DNA of 60,293 bases from positions 1-60,293 of the forward strand of contig JAKQBN010000006.1 in NCBI GenBank assembly GCA_029559475.1. The letters are read 5' to 3'. The notes under the pieces were generated by a model that had not been told where the DNA came from, searched no databases, and saw only the letters and a program-made list of their open reading frames with translations. The translations under genes and the position numbers were made by a program. This document shows positions 35,553-44,250 of the stretch, piece after piece. Source of the stretch: a bacterium (GTDB taxonomy: Bacteria; UBA4055). Numbering within the stretch: position 1 is the stretch's first letter; the number at the start of each line of letters is the position of its first letter.

Positions 35553-38120
35553 ATGAAGATGATAGGCATAGATCTGGGAACGACTAATTCAGCTATAGCG
35601 ATGGTAAACGAGTTCGGTAAAGCTGAAATAATACCCAATAAAGAAGGCGAGCGTATAACTCCCTCAGTCGTTCTATTCGATGACGACCAGATCATAGTGG
35701 GAAGTATAGCGAAACAGTCATGCGTAGCAGAACCGGAGAGAACTGTGTCTTCCATAAAATCCCATATGGGTTCAAGCGATTTTAAATTCGAGTATAAAGA
35801 AAACGAATATAAACCCGAAGATATTTCCGCTATGATATTAAGAAAGCTGATAGAGGACGCGGAAGCATTTTTGAACGATAAGATAACCGATGTTGTGATT
35901 ACGGTTCCGGCTTATTTCAACGATAAGCAGAGAAAGGCTACGGTCGATGCAGGTAAAATATCGGGTGTTAATGTGGCTCAGATAATAAATGAACCGACAG
36001 CAGCAGCACTTACTTACGGAATAGATAAAACCGTCAGCCAGAAGATCCTAGTTTACGATCTTGGCGGCGGAACATTTGACGTTACTCTGATGAAGGTTGA
36101 CAACGGTAATTTCGAGGTTCTTGCAAGCGACGGTGACAGACAGCTCGGCGGTAATAATTTCGACGAAAAGCTGATGATCTATCTGAACGACAAGTTCAAG
36201 CAGCAGCACGAAATAGACCTCTTCGAAGATCCTGTACTCATACAGGATCTGAGGCTGAAAGCCGAGAACGCTAAAAAAGTGCTTTCCACAAAGCTGAGCA
36301 CTACAGTATATCTTTCAGCGAAAGGAAAATCAGCAAGAATTACGGTAACGAGAAAGCTGTTCACCGATCTTCTGGCCGATTTTATAACAAGGACAGAATT
36401 ACTGATCAACGCAGTAATGACAGATGCCGGACTTCAGTGGAAAGACGTTGATCAGATCCTTCTGGTAGGAGGTTCAACAAGGATACCAGCAGTTATCGAT
36501 ATGATATCAAGAGTAACCGGCAAGAAGCCTTCTATGCAGGTTAATCCCGACGAAGCAGTAGCTTTGGGAGCATCAATACAGGCAGGAATAATCTGCGCAA
36601 AAGACCAGACTGAAAAAGTCAACGATATGGTCAGAATGAAATACGGCGCGATCAATGTTTCAGATGTTACCGCTCACAGCTTCGGAGCGATAACTCTCGA
36701 TGAATTCGATAATAAAAGAAATGCGATTATAATTCCGAAGAACAGCAAGATACCTGTTCGAAAAAGCCAGATATTCTACACTTCAACGGCAAATCAGACT
36801 CAGGTTAAGATGGTCGTTATTCAGGGTGAGGACCCGGATCCAGAATTCTGTACGACGATCGGTACTACGACCCTCGATTTTCCGCCAAAACCGGAGAATT
36901 CCCCGATTATTTTCAATTACGAATATGACGTTAACGGTATCATTCACGCTACCGCTAAAGATCCCGATACAGGTAAGAAAAGCGAAATTCAGATCGCAAG
37001 AGAAGGAGCTTTAACTAAAGAGCAGATAGATAAAAAGAAAGATAAACTGAATATGATGTTCCCGAGACGAAGGGAATATATTACAAAACAGTCTTTTTCC
37101 GAGGACACGCTTGAAAGTGTTAATGCGCAGCAGATCGCGCGTAAAGATTCCGGAGCGAGTCTAGTAACTGATGTTTTTGATTCTGTAAGTGAGAGCGAAT
37201 CCTTCGATAGCAGACAGCAGATCTATAAAGATCAGAGCAAGAATGAATCAATTGATGATGTGCTCGAGAAATCTGAAATAGAAACGATAACGGCCGACGA
37301 GCTGAAAAAGCAGATAACTGAAGAATCGTCTATACTCGAAAATCCGTTCTTGCATGAAATAAAACCTGATATAAAACCAGCTCAGAAGAATACTGAGGAA
37401 GTTATTATAAATGATAATTTCATAGAACGTTTCGATACCAATAAAACCCCGGTCAGGGAACTGTCGGACAATGAACAGATAGAAAAGATCGACAAGAAGA
37501 TAGAATCGATGTTCAGTGATGAAACAGAAAAAAAGATTTCAAAAAAGATCGTGGAAAAAGAAAGCTTCGACGATTCTATAGATCAATTGTTCACAAGTCC
37601 CAAAAAAGAAACTCCAAAAGCAGTAGCAGTTCCCGAGGTGGAGGAAGATGACATAGATTCGATCTTTGAATCATTTGAAGAGGCTAAGATAAGCAAAGTC
37701 GAAGAAGCTCCCGAAAAACCCGTCAGCAAACCGAAGGAGTTAGATGAAATCAGCATAAAAGACATCGAGAAGAAACCTGAAGATAATGATTTCGACAGCG
37801 TTTCGATGGAAGATTCATCTGTAACAGAAAGCCAGTCATTCGATGATGAGCTTGACGAGATCGGCAAGTCCGAATTCATAATAGACAGGAGCGAATATCT
37901 CACAGACGAAGATATAATGAGGATCAAAGAAGAAGGCAGCATAAAAAGCGGAATTGACGCGTCGGATATTACTGCTGGTAAAGAGGAATCATTCACAGAG
38001 GACGATGTGAACCAGCTGTTTTCTTCAGCCGATTCAAAAAAGCTTGTTCAGAATGAAAACAGATCCGATAAATCAAAAACGTTAAAGAAAGATGATATAA
38101 GTGACTGGATCGATGAATAA
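35553..38120 (+). CDS. Lidless Hsp70-family protein with long acidic C-terminal tail
   Basis: This 855-residue protein has a complete Hsp70 ATPase domain (residues 1-360): GIDLGTTNSA, NEPTAAAL, DLGGGTFDVT, and LLVGGSTRIP. The usual VLLLDVTP linker reads INVSDVTA (about 366-374). A beta substrate-binding domain follows (to about 500), ending near DPDTGKKSEIQI. The alpha-helical lid expected next is missing. Instead there is an acidic, lysine/glutamate-rich tail of about 340 residues. The tail contains six short motifs [E/Q]SF followed by acidic or small residues (residues 513, 549, 670, 706, 761 and 812) and ends KKDDISDWIDE. It is cytosolic, with no signal peptide. It overlaps pyrC by 8 bases. 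Whether a separate housekeeping dnaK exists is outside this window. Confidence 0.9.
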   Translation: MKMIGIDLGTTNSAIAMVNEFGKAEIIPNKEGERITPSVVLFDDDQIIVGSIAKQSCVAEPERTVSSIKSHMGSSDFKFEYKENEYKPEDISAMILRKLIEDAEAFLNDKITDVVITVPAYFNDKQRKATVDAGKISGVNVAQIINEPTAAALTYGIDKTVSQKILVYDLGGGTFDVTLMKVDNGNFEVLASDGDRQLGGNNFDEKLMIYLNDKFKQQHEIDLFEDPVLIQDLRLKAENAKKVLSTKLSTTVYLSAKGKSARITVTRKLFTDLLADFITRTELLINAVMTDAGLQWKDVDQILLVGGSTRIPAVIDMISRVTGKKPSMQVNPDEAVALGASIQAGIICAKDQTEKVNDMVRMKYGAINVSDVTAHSFGAITLDEFDNKRNAIIIPKNSKIPVRKSQIFYTSTANQTQVKMVVIQGEDPDPEFCTTIGTTTLDFPPKPENSPIIFNYEYDVNGIIHATAKDPDTGKKSEIQIAREGALTKEQIDKKKDKLNMMFPRRREYITKQSFSEDTLESVNAQQIARKDSGASLVTDVFDSVSESESFDSRQQIYKDQSKNESIDDVLEKSEIETITADELKKQITEESSILENPFLHEIKPDIKPAQKNTEEVIINDNFIERFDTNKTPVRELSDNEQIEKIDKKIESMFSDETEKKISKKIVEKESFDDSIDQLFTSPKKETPKAVAVPEVEEDDIDSIFESFEEAKISKVEEAPEKPVSKPKELDEISIKDIEKKPEDNDFDSVSMEDSSVTESQSFDDELDEIGKSEFIIDRSEYLTDEDIMRIKEEGSIKSGIDASDITAGKEESFTEDDVNQLFSSADSKKLVQNENRSDKSKTLKKDDISDWIDE

Positions 38121-39438
38121 AAAGATCAATAATACAAGCCTGGTCAGGCCTCTATTTAAAAAAACGGCAAAAAAACTTCTGATCAAAAACGGCACGATCG
38201 CTGATGCTTATTCTGATAAAGAATATACATCTGACATTCTGATACTTGACGGAATTATCGAAAAAATAAGCCCTAAAATTAAAGCAGACAAAGGCTGTGA
38301 TGTTATCGACGCGAAAGGAATGTATGTCAGCGCAGGATTTTTCGATATGCACGTTCATCTTAGAGTGCCAGGTAACGAACAGGCTGAAAACATCATTTCC
38401 GGAACCAATGCAGCTATGGCCGGAGGAGTTACTTCTCTCGTAGCTATGGCGAACACTATTCCGTGCGTAGATAATAAACTTCTTCTGAAGAGGAATCACG
38501 ATCAGGTAAAAGATCTTCTTGTTAACGTTCATCAGATCCCCGCAGTAACATTAAACAGGGAAGGCAAAATACTTGTAGAAATGGCTGAACTCGTAGAGAC
38601 CGGTGCGATCGCTTTTTCTGACGACGGAAGCGGGATACAATCTTCAGAAACGATGGTCCGAGCCTTAAAATGCGCAAAGAAACTCAAAATCCCGATCCTT
38701 GTCCATCCTGAAGATCATACGCTCCCGAAATGGGTAATGAACGAATCCCCGATTGCAAAAGAATTAAAGATGGCGTCCCAGCCGAATATAGGTGAAAGCA
38801 TTAACATTGCGCGCGACATCGAGATCGCAAGATACACCAAAGGTAAAGTCCATTTTCAGCATGTAAGCACAAAAGAAGGCGTAGATCTTGTAAGAAAAGC
38901 AAAGAAAGAAAAGCTTAATGTGACCTGTGAGGCAGCTCCCCATCACTTCTCTCTCACGGACGGGAAAGTCAGGACTTTATCTACAGATTTTAAGATGAGT
39001 CCGCCTTTAAGAACGCAGAAAGACGTTGATGCTTTACACAAAGGTCTCAAAGACGGAACAATAGATGTAATAGCGACCGATCATGCTCCCCACGCTCCTG
39101 AAAAAAAGAATCTCGAATTCGTTCTTGCTCCTTTCGGAGTAATCGGCCTTGAGACAATCCTCTCAGCCGGTATTACTTATCTTGTACGGCCGAAAAAACT
39201 TACTATGATAGAATTCTTAAAAAAAATAACTGTAAATCCGCGAAAGATACTTAATCTCGATCCGGATCTTTTAAAGAAGGGAAAGACTGCCGAACTGACG
39301 ATCTTCGATCCTGAACAGAAGTGGAAAGTGGACAGAAGAAAGATGAAATCGCTTTCGATAAATACCTGTTTCCACGGTGAAACGCATTACGGAAAAGTAA
39401 AATTCACGATCAATAACGGGAAGATATTCAAAGCTTGA
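38113..39438 (+). CDS. pyrC: Dihydroorotase
   Basis: This enzyme of about 441 residues (class I dihydroorotase/amidohydrolase fold) closes carbamoyl aspartate to dihydroorotate in pyrimidine synthesis. DMHVHLRVPG gives the HxH metal pair and the substrate Arg. HPED, FQHVSTKEG and ATDHAPHAPE supply the other metal and catalytic residues. The ATG at 38113 overlaps the Hsp70 stop region by 8 bases, and an in-frame GTG at 38101 is less likely. The ~20 residues before LLIKNG are longer than usual. It is the only pyrimidine gene here and is followed by a hairpin and the shikimate genes. Confidence 0.94.
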   Translation: MNKKINNTSLVRPLFKKTAKKLLIKNGTIADAYSDKEYTSDILILDGIIEKISPKIKADKGCDVIDAKGMYVSAGFFDMHVHLRVPGNEQAENIISGTNAAMAGGVTSLVAMANTIPCVDNKLLLKRNHDQVKDLLVNVHQIPAVTLNREGKILVEMAELVETGAIAFSDDGSGIQSSETMVRALKCAKKLKIPILVHPEDHTLPKWVMNESPIAKELKMASQPNIGESINIARDIEIARYTKGKVHFQHVSTKEGVDLVRKAKKEKLNVTCEAAPHHFSLTDGKVRTLSTDFKMSPPLRTQKDVDALHKGLKDGTIDVIATDHAPHAPEKKNLEFVLAPFGVIGLETILSAGITYLVRPKKLTMIEFLKKITVNPRKILNLDPDLLKKGKTAELTIFDPEQKWKVDRRKMKSLSINTCFHGETHYGKVKFTINNGKIFKA

Positions 39439-39457
39439 TAATATAAGAAGAGGCAGA

Positions 39458-39484
39458 AAAAGGCGCACTAAGTTTGCGCCTTTT
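39458..39484 (+). promoter_or_regulatory. Hairpin between pyrC and the aroE start codon
   Basis: A perfect 10-bp stem (39458-39467 with 39475-39484) with a 7-base loop (39468-39474) ends 4 bases before the aroE ATG at 39489. The purine tract AAGAAGAGG (39445-39453) lies just upstream of the hairpin. It may be an intrinsic terminator for pyrC (its T run is within the stem), or a structure that brings the Shine-Dalgarno tract to the start codon, or both. Confidence 0.7.
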
Positions 39485-39488
39485 CATT

Positions 39489-40766
39489 ATGAAAAAATTA
39501 GCCGTAGCTGGAAATCCGATAGCTCACAGCAAAAGTCCCGAGATCTTCATGCAATTATGTGCGGCATCAGGGATTAAAGCCGATTATACGCGATTGAGCG
39601 TAAAAAGAATCGAGGAAATTTTTTATTTTGCAAAATGCTACGGTATTTCCGGATTCAACGTTACGTCTCCGTTCAAGGAAGATGTATACAGACTGATTGA
39701 TATATGCGATCAGCCTGCGAACGACGTGAAAGCGGTCAATGTGATGATCAACATAAAAGGTGTGTTCACCGGGTACAACACCGACGTTTACGGCGTAACG
39801 GACACTTTGAAAGCTCAGGGTGTAGATCCCTGCGGAAAAAAATGTGTAGTGGCAGGATCGGGTGGGGCATCCAGAGCCGCGGTATGTGCTTTAAAACAGC
39901 TCGGCGCGGATGTATATATCGGCAGCCGAACGGATAATAAGGCGGAACAGATATCTGATGAATTCAAATGCGGATTCTTGAAATTCGAGCATATGAAGAA
40001 AAACCTAAAGGACTCATATCTGTTCATTCCGGCTGTAACCGCGATCGATCCTGATTTGTGCTCAAATTTTCCCGGGCTGATAATATTTGAGGCGAATTAT
40101 AAAAATCCGGCATTCCGGAATGCACCATGTTCAAAATATATTAGCGGGTATGAATGGCTTGTCAATCAGGCTTCAAAATCATTCGAGCTGTTTTTTAAAA
40201 AAGAAGCTCCTCAGCTTAAATTAAAGGACATTGTTAAGAAATCTGAAGACAAAAGGATTATAGCGCTGATCGGCCCAACACTGAGTGGGAAGACTTCGAC
40301 CGGTGAAATTCTGGCGAAACTTTTAAATTATGAATTCTATGATTCAGACGCAGAGATAGAAAAATTCTGCCGAAAGGACATTTCAAAGATCTTTCAGGAA
40401 AACGGAGAAGATTATTTCAGACAGATCGAAGAGAAGATCATAGAGGAAATTCTGTGCAAAAACAATGCAGTTCTAGCAATCGGCGCGGGTGCAATTCAAT
40501 CAGAAAGCACAAGAAGAGTTTTAAAAGAAAAGTGTTTTACGATCCTGCTGGACGCAGATACTGAATTGGCTGTTTCAAGGTCACAGAAAGCCGATATAGA
40601 AAAAAGGCCGATGCTAAGCGGCGGATGCGTTTATGAAAGAACCGGAGATCTTTTTGAATTGAGGAAGGATAATTATTTCTCTGCTGCAAATCTGATAATA
40701 AGATCTGAAGAACCTTCTGCGGAAAAACAGGCAGAAAGAATTATAAGAGAGCTGAATGCAGGATAG
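39489..40766 (+). CDS. aroE-aroK: Shikimate dehydrogenase-shikimate kinase fusion
   Basis: This 425-residue bifunctional protein joins steps four and five of the shikimate pathway. Residues 1-250 are AroE: GNPIAHSKSP with Ser14 and Ser16, NVTSPFKED with the catalytic Lys, YNTDVYG with the catalytic Asp, and a nucleotide-binding GSGGASRAA. Residues about 258-425 are AroK: Walker A GPTLSGKTS, YFRQIEE for shikimate binding and a lid with KRPML. AroK's GGG loop reads GAGA. The ATG at 39489 is the only start that keeps the SKSP motif, apart from a TTG at 39474 inside the hairpin loop. Its end overlaps aroA by 11 bases. Confidence 0.88.
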   Translation: MKKLAVAGNPIAHSKSPEIFMQLCAASGIKADYTRLSVKRIEEIFYFAKCYGISGFNVTSPFKEDVYRLIDICDQPANDVKAVNVMINIKGVFTGYNTDVYGVTDTLKAQGVDPCGKKCVVAGSGGASRAAVCALKQLGADVYIGSRTDNKAEQISDEFKCGFLKFEHMKKNLKDSYLFIPAVTAIDPDLCSNFPGLIIFEANYKNPAFRNAPCSKYISGYEWLVNQASKSFELFFKKEAPQLKLKDIVKKSEDKRIIALIGPTLSGKTSTGEILAKLLNYEFYDSDAEIEKFCRKDISKIFQENGEDYFRQIEEKIIEEILCKNNAVLAIGAGAIQSESTRRVLKEKCFTILLDADTELAVSRSQKADIEKRPMLSGGCVYERTGDLFELRKDNYFSAANLIIRSEEPSAEKQAERIIRELNAG

Positions 40767-42006
40767 TATTTTCATAAAAAGTTCATCAGTGAACGGCAGG
40801 ATCTTAGCTTATCCGTCAAAAAGCCATATCCAGAGAGCTCTTCTTCTGGGTCTTTTGAACAGGAACGGATTACTTATAAAAAATTATGCGCACTGCAGCG
40901 ATTCAGATGCTATGATGAACTGTATCAGAACTCTCGGCTCCGGTGTCGAGATTTTGGAATCAGGCATAAAAATTACAGGCCCTGAAAAATTTACGGTATC
41001 GGAACCCGACTGTAAAGATTCCGGATTATGCTTGAGAATGCTGATCCCGGTATTATGCCTGTCCGGAGATGAATACTTCATCAGATGCTCAAAGACTCTT
41101 ATTTCAAGATACAACGAATATATACCCCGCATTATGAAACAGCTAGGAGTTTGCTGCATAATAAAAAGCAATGGAATTTACGTTAAAGGCCCGATTCATA
41201 GCGGAGAAGTAAAAATAGAGGATCCCTCCGGATCCCAGCTTGTAAGCGGGCTTCTTTACGCATTGTCAAAAGTTCAGGGTTCTAGTAAGATAATAATAAA
41301 AAATCCCGTCAGTTTTCCGTACATCGAAATGACGGCGGATATTTTGAACCGTTTCGGAGCAGATATACAGTCAGAGAGAAACGGAACGATCCATATAAAT
41401 GGGGGTAAGGAATTTAACACCGGTGAGATAACTGCTGAAGGAGACTGGTCGTCGGCTTCTTTTTTTCTTGTAGTGGCGGCTATATGCGGCGAAATTGAGG
41501 TCTGCGGTCTGGATACGGACAGTTTCCAGCCGGATAAAGCGATAATAGATTATTTAATTAAAGCCGGCGCGATGGTAAAAACCTGCCCAGGTTCTATTGT
41601 AGTCAGGAAAGCTCCGCTTCAGTCATTTGAAGCCGATATAAAAGATCATCCTGATCTTTTCCTGCCGCTTGTCGTTCTCGCGCTTAACTGTGCAGGTAAA
41701 AGCAGGATATACAATTTCGAGAGGCTGAAGTACAAAGAATCGGACAGGCCTTCTGCCGTGATAAATGAACTCTCAAAAGCGGGAGCGCAGATCAGATTGG
41801 AAAAAGATCACATATCTATAGAAAAAAGCGAACTTCGATACGCAGAACTTAATCCGCATAATGATCACAGGCTCGCGATGGCGTTCGCCGCTGCGGCTCT
41901 GAATTCTGAATCAGGAATTACGATCAGCGGAATTTCATGCGTCGATAAATCTTTTCCGGATTTTTTCAACATTTTAAAAAGAATTACTTACGGGAGCGAA
42001 AAATGA
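40756..42006 (+). CDS. aroA: 3-phosphoshikimate 1-carboxyvinyltransferase (EPSP synthase)
   Basis: This 416-residue enzyme adds enolpyruvate to shikimate 3-phosphate. PSKSHIQRALLL near the start and the C-terminal KESDRP and NPHNDHRLAMA motifs carry catalytic residues. The loop usually LGNAGTAMR is DSGLCLRM here. This matches the ESGLxxRM type seen in some other phyla, which is associated with altered inhibitor binding, so this is a divergent subclass. It overlaps both neighbours (11 and 4 bases). Confidence 0.94.
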   Translation: MQDSIFIKSSSVNGRILAYPSKSHIQRALLLGLLNRNGLLIKNYAHCSDSDAMMNCIRTLGSGVEILESGIKITGPEKFTVSEPDCKDSGLCLRMLIPVLCLSGDEYFIRCSKTLISRYNEYIPRIMKQLGVCCIIKSNGIYVKGPIHSGEVKIEDPSGSQLVSGLLYALSKVQGSSKIIIKNPVSFPYIEMTADILNRFGADIQSERNGTIHINGGKEFNTGEITAEGDWSSASFFLVVAAICGEIEVCGLDTDSFQPDKAIIDYLIKAGAMVKTCPGSIVVRKAPLQSFEADIKDHPDLFLPLVVLALNCAGKSRIYNFERLKYKESDRPSAVINELSKAGAQIRLEKDHISIEKSELRYAELNPHNDHRLAMAFAAAALNSESGITISGISCVDKSFPDFFNILKRITYGSEK

Positions 42007-42992
42007 ATAGTTTCGGAAGAATTTTCAGGGTAGAAATCTTCGGAGAATCCCACGGCGAAAGTGTCGGAATCATTATAGATGGTTGTCCTGCGGGTATTGA
42101 TCTGAGTGAACAGGATTTTACAGAAGATCTCTTAAGAAGAAGATCGGGCGGCAAAGGAACTACAGAACGAATTGAAAAAGATATTCCGAATATCAAAAGC
42201 GGAGTATATAAGAACAGAACTACGGGATCGCCTATCATGATCGAATTCATTAATGAAAATAAATTATCTGATGATTATGAGCAGTTCAGAACAGTACCAA
42301 GGCCGGGTCAGACCGATTTTGTATCTTCTGTCAAATACAAGGGTTTTAATGATCATAGAGGCGGAGGTCATTTCTCCGCTAGAGTTACTGTCGGTATGGT
42401 AGCCGCAGGAGTGGTCGCCAAAAAGATATTAAAGAATATCGATTTCAAATCAAGGATAATTGAAATAGGCGGAAGCAGCGATTTTCAGAAAGTCCTTGAC
42501 AAAGCGATAAAGGAAGGCGATTCACTAGGCGGAGTGATCGAATGTTCTGTTTATAATCTTCCTGCAGGTATTGGAGAGCCTTTCTTTTATTCTCTTGAGT
42601 CTGTAATCAGTCAACTGGTTTTTTCAATTCCCAGCGTGAAAGCTATCGAGTTCGGCGAAGGCTTCGTATCAGCAAAAATGAAAGGAAGCGACTATAATGA
42701 CGTGCTTATTGATATTTCAGGCAGGACAATATCAAATAACTGTGGCGGAATTACTGGAGGTTTATCAAACGGGAACCAGATACTCTTCAGAGCCGCGTTC
42801 CGCCCGCCGTCTTCAATAATGAAAAAGCAGCAGTCGCTGAATCTTAAAACAGGAAAGCCTGAAGATCTGCTGATCAGAGGCAGACACGACGTGTGTCCGG
42901 TGCTTAGAGCTTCGGTTATTGTCGAAGCGGCGGCGGCTGTCGCTCTCTGTGATCTGATGCTGATAAACAAAACAAACATCAATAAATGTTAA
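42003..42992 (+). CDS. aroC: Chorismate synthase
   Basis: This 329-residue FMN-dependent enzyme makes chorismate from EPSP. It carries FGESHGESVG at the start, RRRSGGKGTTERIEKD, and NDHRGGGHFSAR. C-terminally it carries the RPPSSIMKKQQSL and RGRHDVCPVLRA segments. It is about 30 residues shorter than the usual 350-360. The PRPGHAD motif reads PRPGQTD, with Gln for His. That His usually lies close to the substrate, so a slightly different active site is possible. It is the last gene of the shikimate block, and no clear terminator follows. Confidence 0.94.
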   Translation: MNSFGRIFRVEIFGESHGESVGIIIDGCPAGIDLSEQDFTEDLLRRRSGGKGTTERIEKDIPNIKSGVYKNRTTGSPIMIEFINENKLSDDYEQFRTVPRPGQTDFVSSVKYKGFNDHRGGGHFSARVTVGMVAAGVVAKKILKNIDFKSRIIEIGGSSDFQKVLDKAIKEGDSLGGVIECSVYNLPAGIGEPFFYSLESVISQLVFSIPSVKAIEFGEGFVSAKMKGSDYNDVLIDISGRTISNNCGGITGGLSNGNQILFRAAFRPPSSIMKKQQSLNLKTGKPEDLLIRGRHDVCPVLRASVIVEAAAAVALCDLMLINKTNINKC

Positions 42993-43028
42993 ATTTAGAT
43001 TGCATTACGCAATAAAAAATGTTTATAT

Positions 43029-43034
43029 TATAAT
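43029..43034 (+). promoter_or_regulatory. Predicted -10 box of the pseudo-esterase lipoprotein gene
   Basis: TATAAT (43029-43034) lies 46 bases before ATG 43081. The matching -35 is weak (TTACGC at 43005-43010 with an 18-base spacer). Confidence 0.35.
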
Positions 43035-43080
43035 TGAGTAAATATATTATGTGTTAAAAAAATATAGCGGGGGTACTGCA

Positions 43081-44220
43081 ATGAAGATGAAGTTTATTAT
43101 ACTAATAGCGCTTAGTGTATTGTTGATTTCCTGCGTGAAAAAGGAAAATGAAACAGAGACAAAACAAGTTGTCGTATCTGTTAAAGACTGGTCAGCTCCA
43201 GAAAAGATAGACCCTTTGGACCCGAAAGTAAATGAATACCTTGATGTGAACATCAGGGATTATATGATCAAAGCTGATGAAGCCTACTGGAACAAAGATT
43301 ATAAACTTGCAGCCCAGAATTATCTTTTCCTTTTGAGTCACAATGTTCATGATATTATTGCGACTTACAATCTGGCATGTACTTATGGTCTGATGGGCAA
43401 TTCCGAAATGGCTTCAAAATTTTTATTTAAAGCGATTGATCTCGGTTTTGTAGATTATAATTTTCTTCAGAAAGACACCGATTTTGACAAGGTAAGAGGC
43501 ACTCAAGTGTTCGACGCGGCTATCGACAGTATAAGCCAGATAATCAAAAATCTTGGTGAAGATGTGGTCTTGGAATCAAAAACACTTCTGAAATGCAGAA
43601 TAGCAAAACCTCTGGCATTTTATCCCGACAAAGATTACACTGTAGTAATCGGGCTCCACGAACATTCGAGTAATCAGAACGAAATGGTTAAAATATGGAA
43701 ATACTTTGATCTTCCCGAATTCATTTTCGTAGTTCCCCAAGCTCCTTACAGCGTACCGTTCGGTCTTGCGAACGAGTTCAGATGGAATATCGATGAGGTT
43801 GACAACTCCACTACTATCAAATCAGATAAACTCAGCGAAGAATACATTGAAAACCTTATCGAACACGTAAAACATCATTACAAGGTCAAGAACATCTATC
43901 TGATGGGTATATATCAGGGAACTTCAGTAGCTTTCGATGTCGCTTTAAACAATCCTGATCTCGTTACCGGTGTTCTGGCTTTCGGGACCAACTATGATAT
44001 TTCGAAACATTCTGATAAGACACTTAGCGATGCAAAAAAAGTAAAATTCTATATCGTGAACAGCATTAAAGACACAAATATTGAGCCTGACAAATGTCTT
44101 ATGATCAGAAATACATTAAAAGAAAAAGGTTTTGATGTTATATATAACGAAATAGATTCTCAATATTCAGTAACAAAAGACGCATTGAAAAAATCGCAGA
44201 AAGAGTTTCTTGAAAAATAG
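43081..44220 (+). CDS. TPR lipoprotein with inactive esterase/alpha-beta-hydrolase domain
   Basis: This 379-residue lipoprotein has the lipobox LLISC (Cys18). Residues about 55-140 form TPR-like helices (AYWNKDYKLAAQNYLF, then ATYNLACTYGLMGNSEMA). Residues about 185-375 resemble a phospholipase/carboxylesterase-type alpha-beta hydrolase, with IFVVPQAPY and the nucleophile elbow LMGIYQGTS. The elbow should read GxSxG. The nucleophile is Tyr278, and the usual catalytic His near the C-terminus is not found. It is probably a binding protein on the inner or outer membrane. ATG 43081 has GGGGG 7 bases before it. An in-frame TTG at 43051 has no such site and would hide the signal peptide. Confidence 0.75.
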   Translation: MKMKFIILIALSVLLISCVKKENETETKQVVVSVKDWSAPEKIDPLDPKVNEYLDVNIRDYMIKADEAYWNKDYKLAAQNYLFLLSHNVHDIIATYNLACTYGLMGNSEMASKFLFKAIDLGFVDYNFLQKDTDFDKVRGTQVFDAAIDSISQIIKNLGEDVVLESKTLLKCRIAKPLAFYPDKDYTVVIGLHEHSSNQNEMVKIWKYFDLPEFIFVVPQAPYSVPFGLANEFRWNIDEVDNSTTIKSDKLSEEYIENLIEHVKHHYKVKNIYLMGIYQGTSVAFDVALNNPDLVTGVLAFGTNYDISKHSDKTLSDAKKVKFYIVNSIKDTNIEPDKCLMIRNTLKEKGFDVIYNEIDSQYSVTKDALKKSQKEFLEK

Positions 44221-44250
44221 CAGCCGCACAAAATATTCTTCGGGGGAAAA

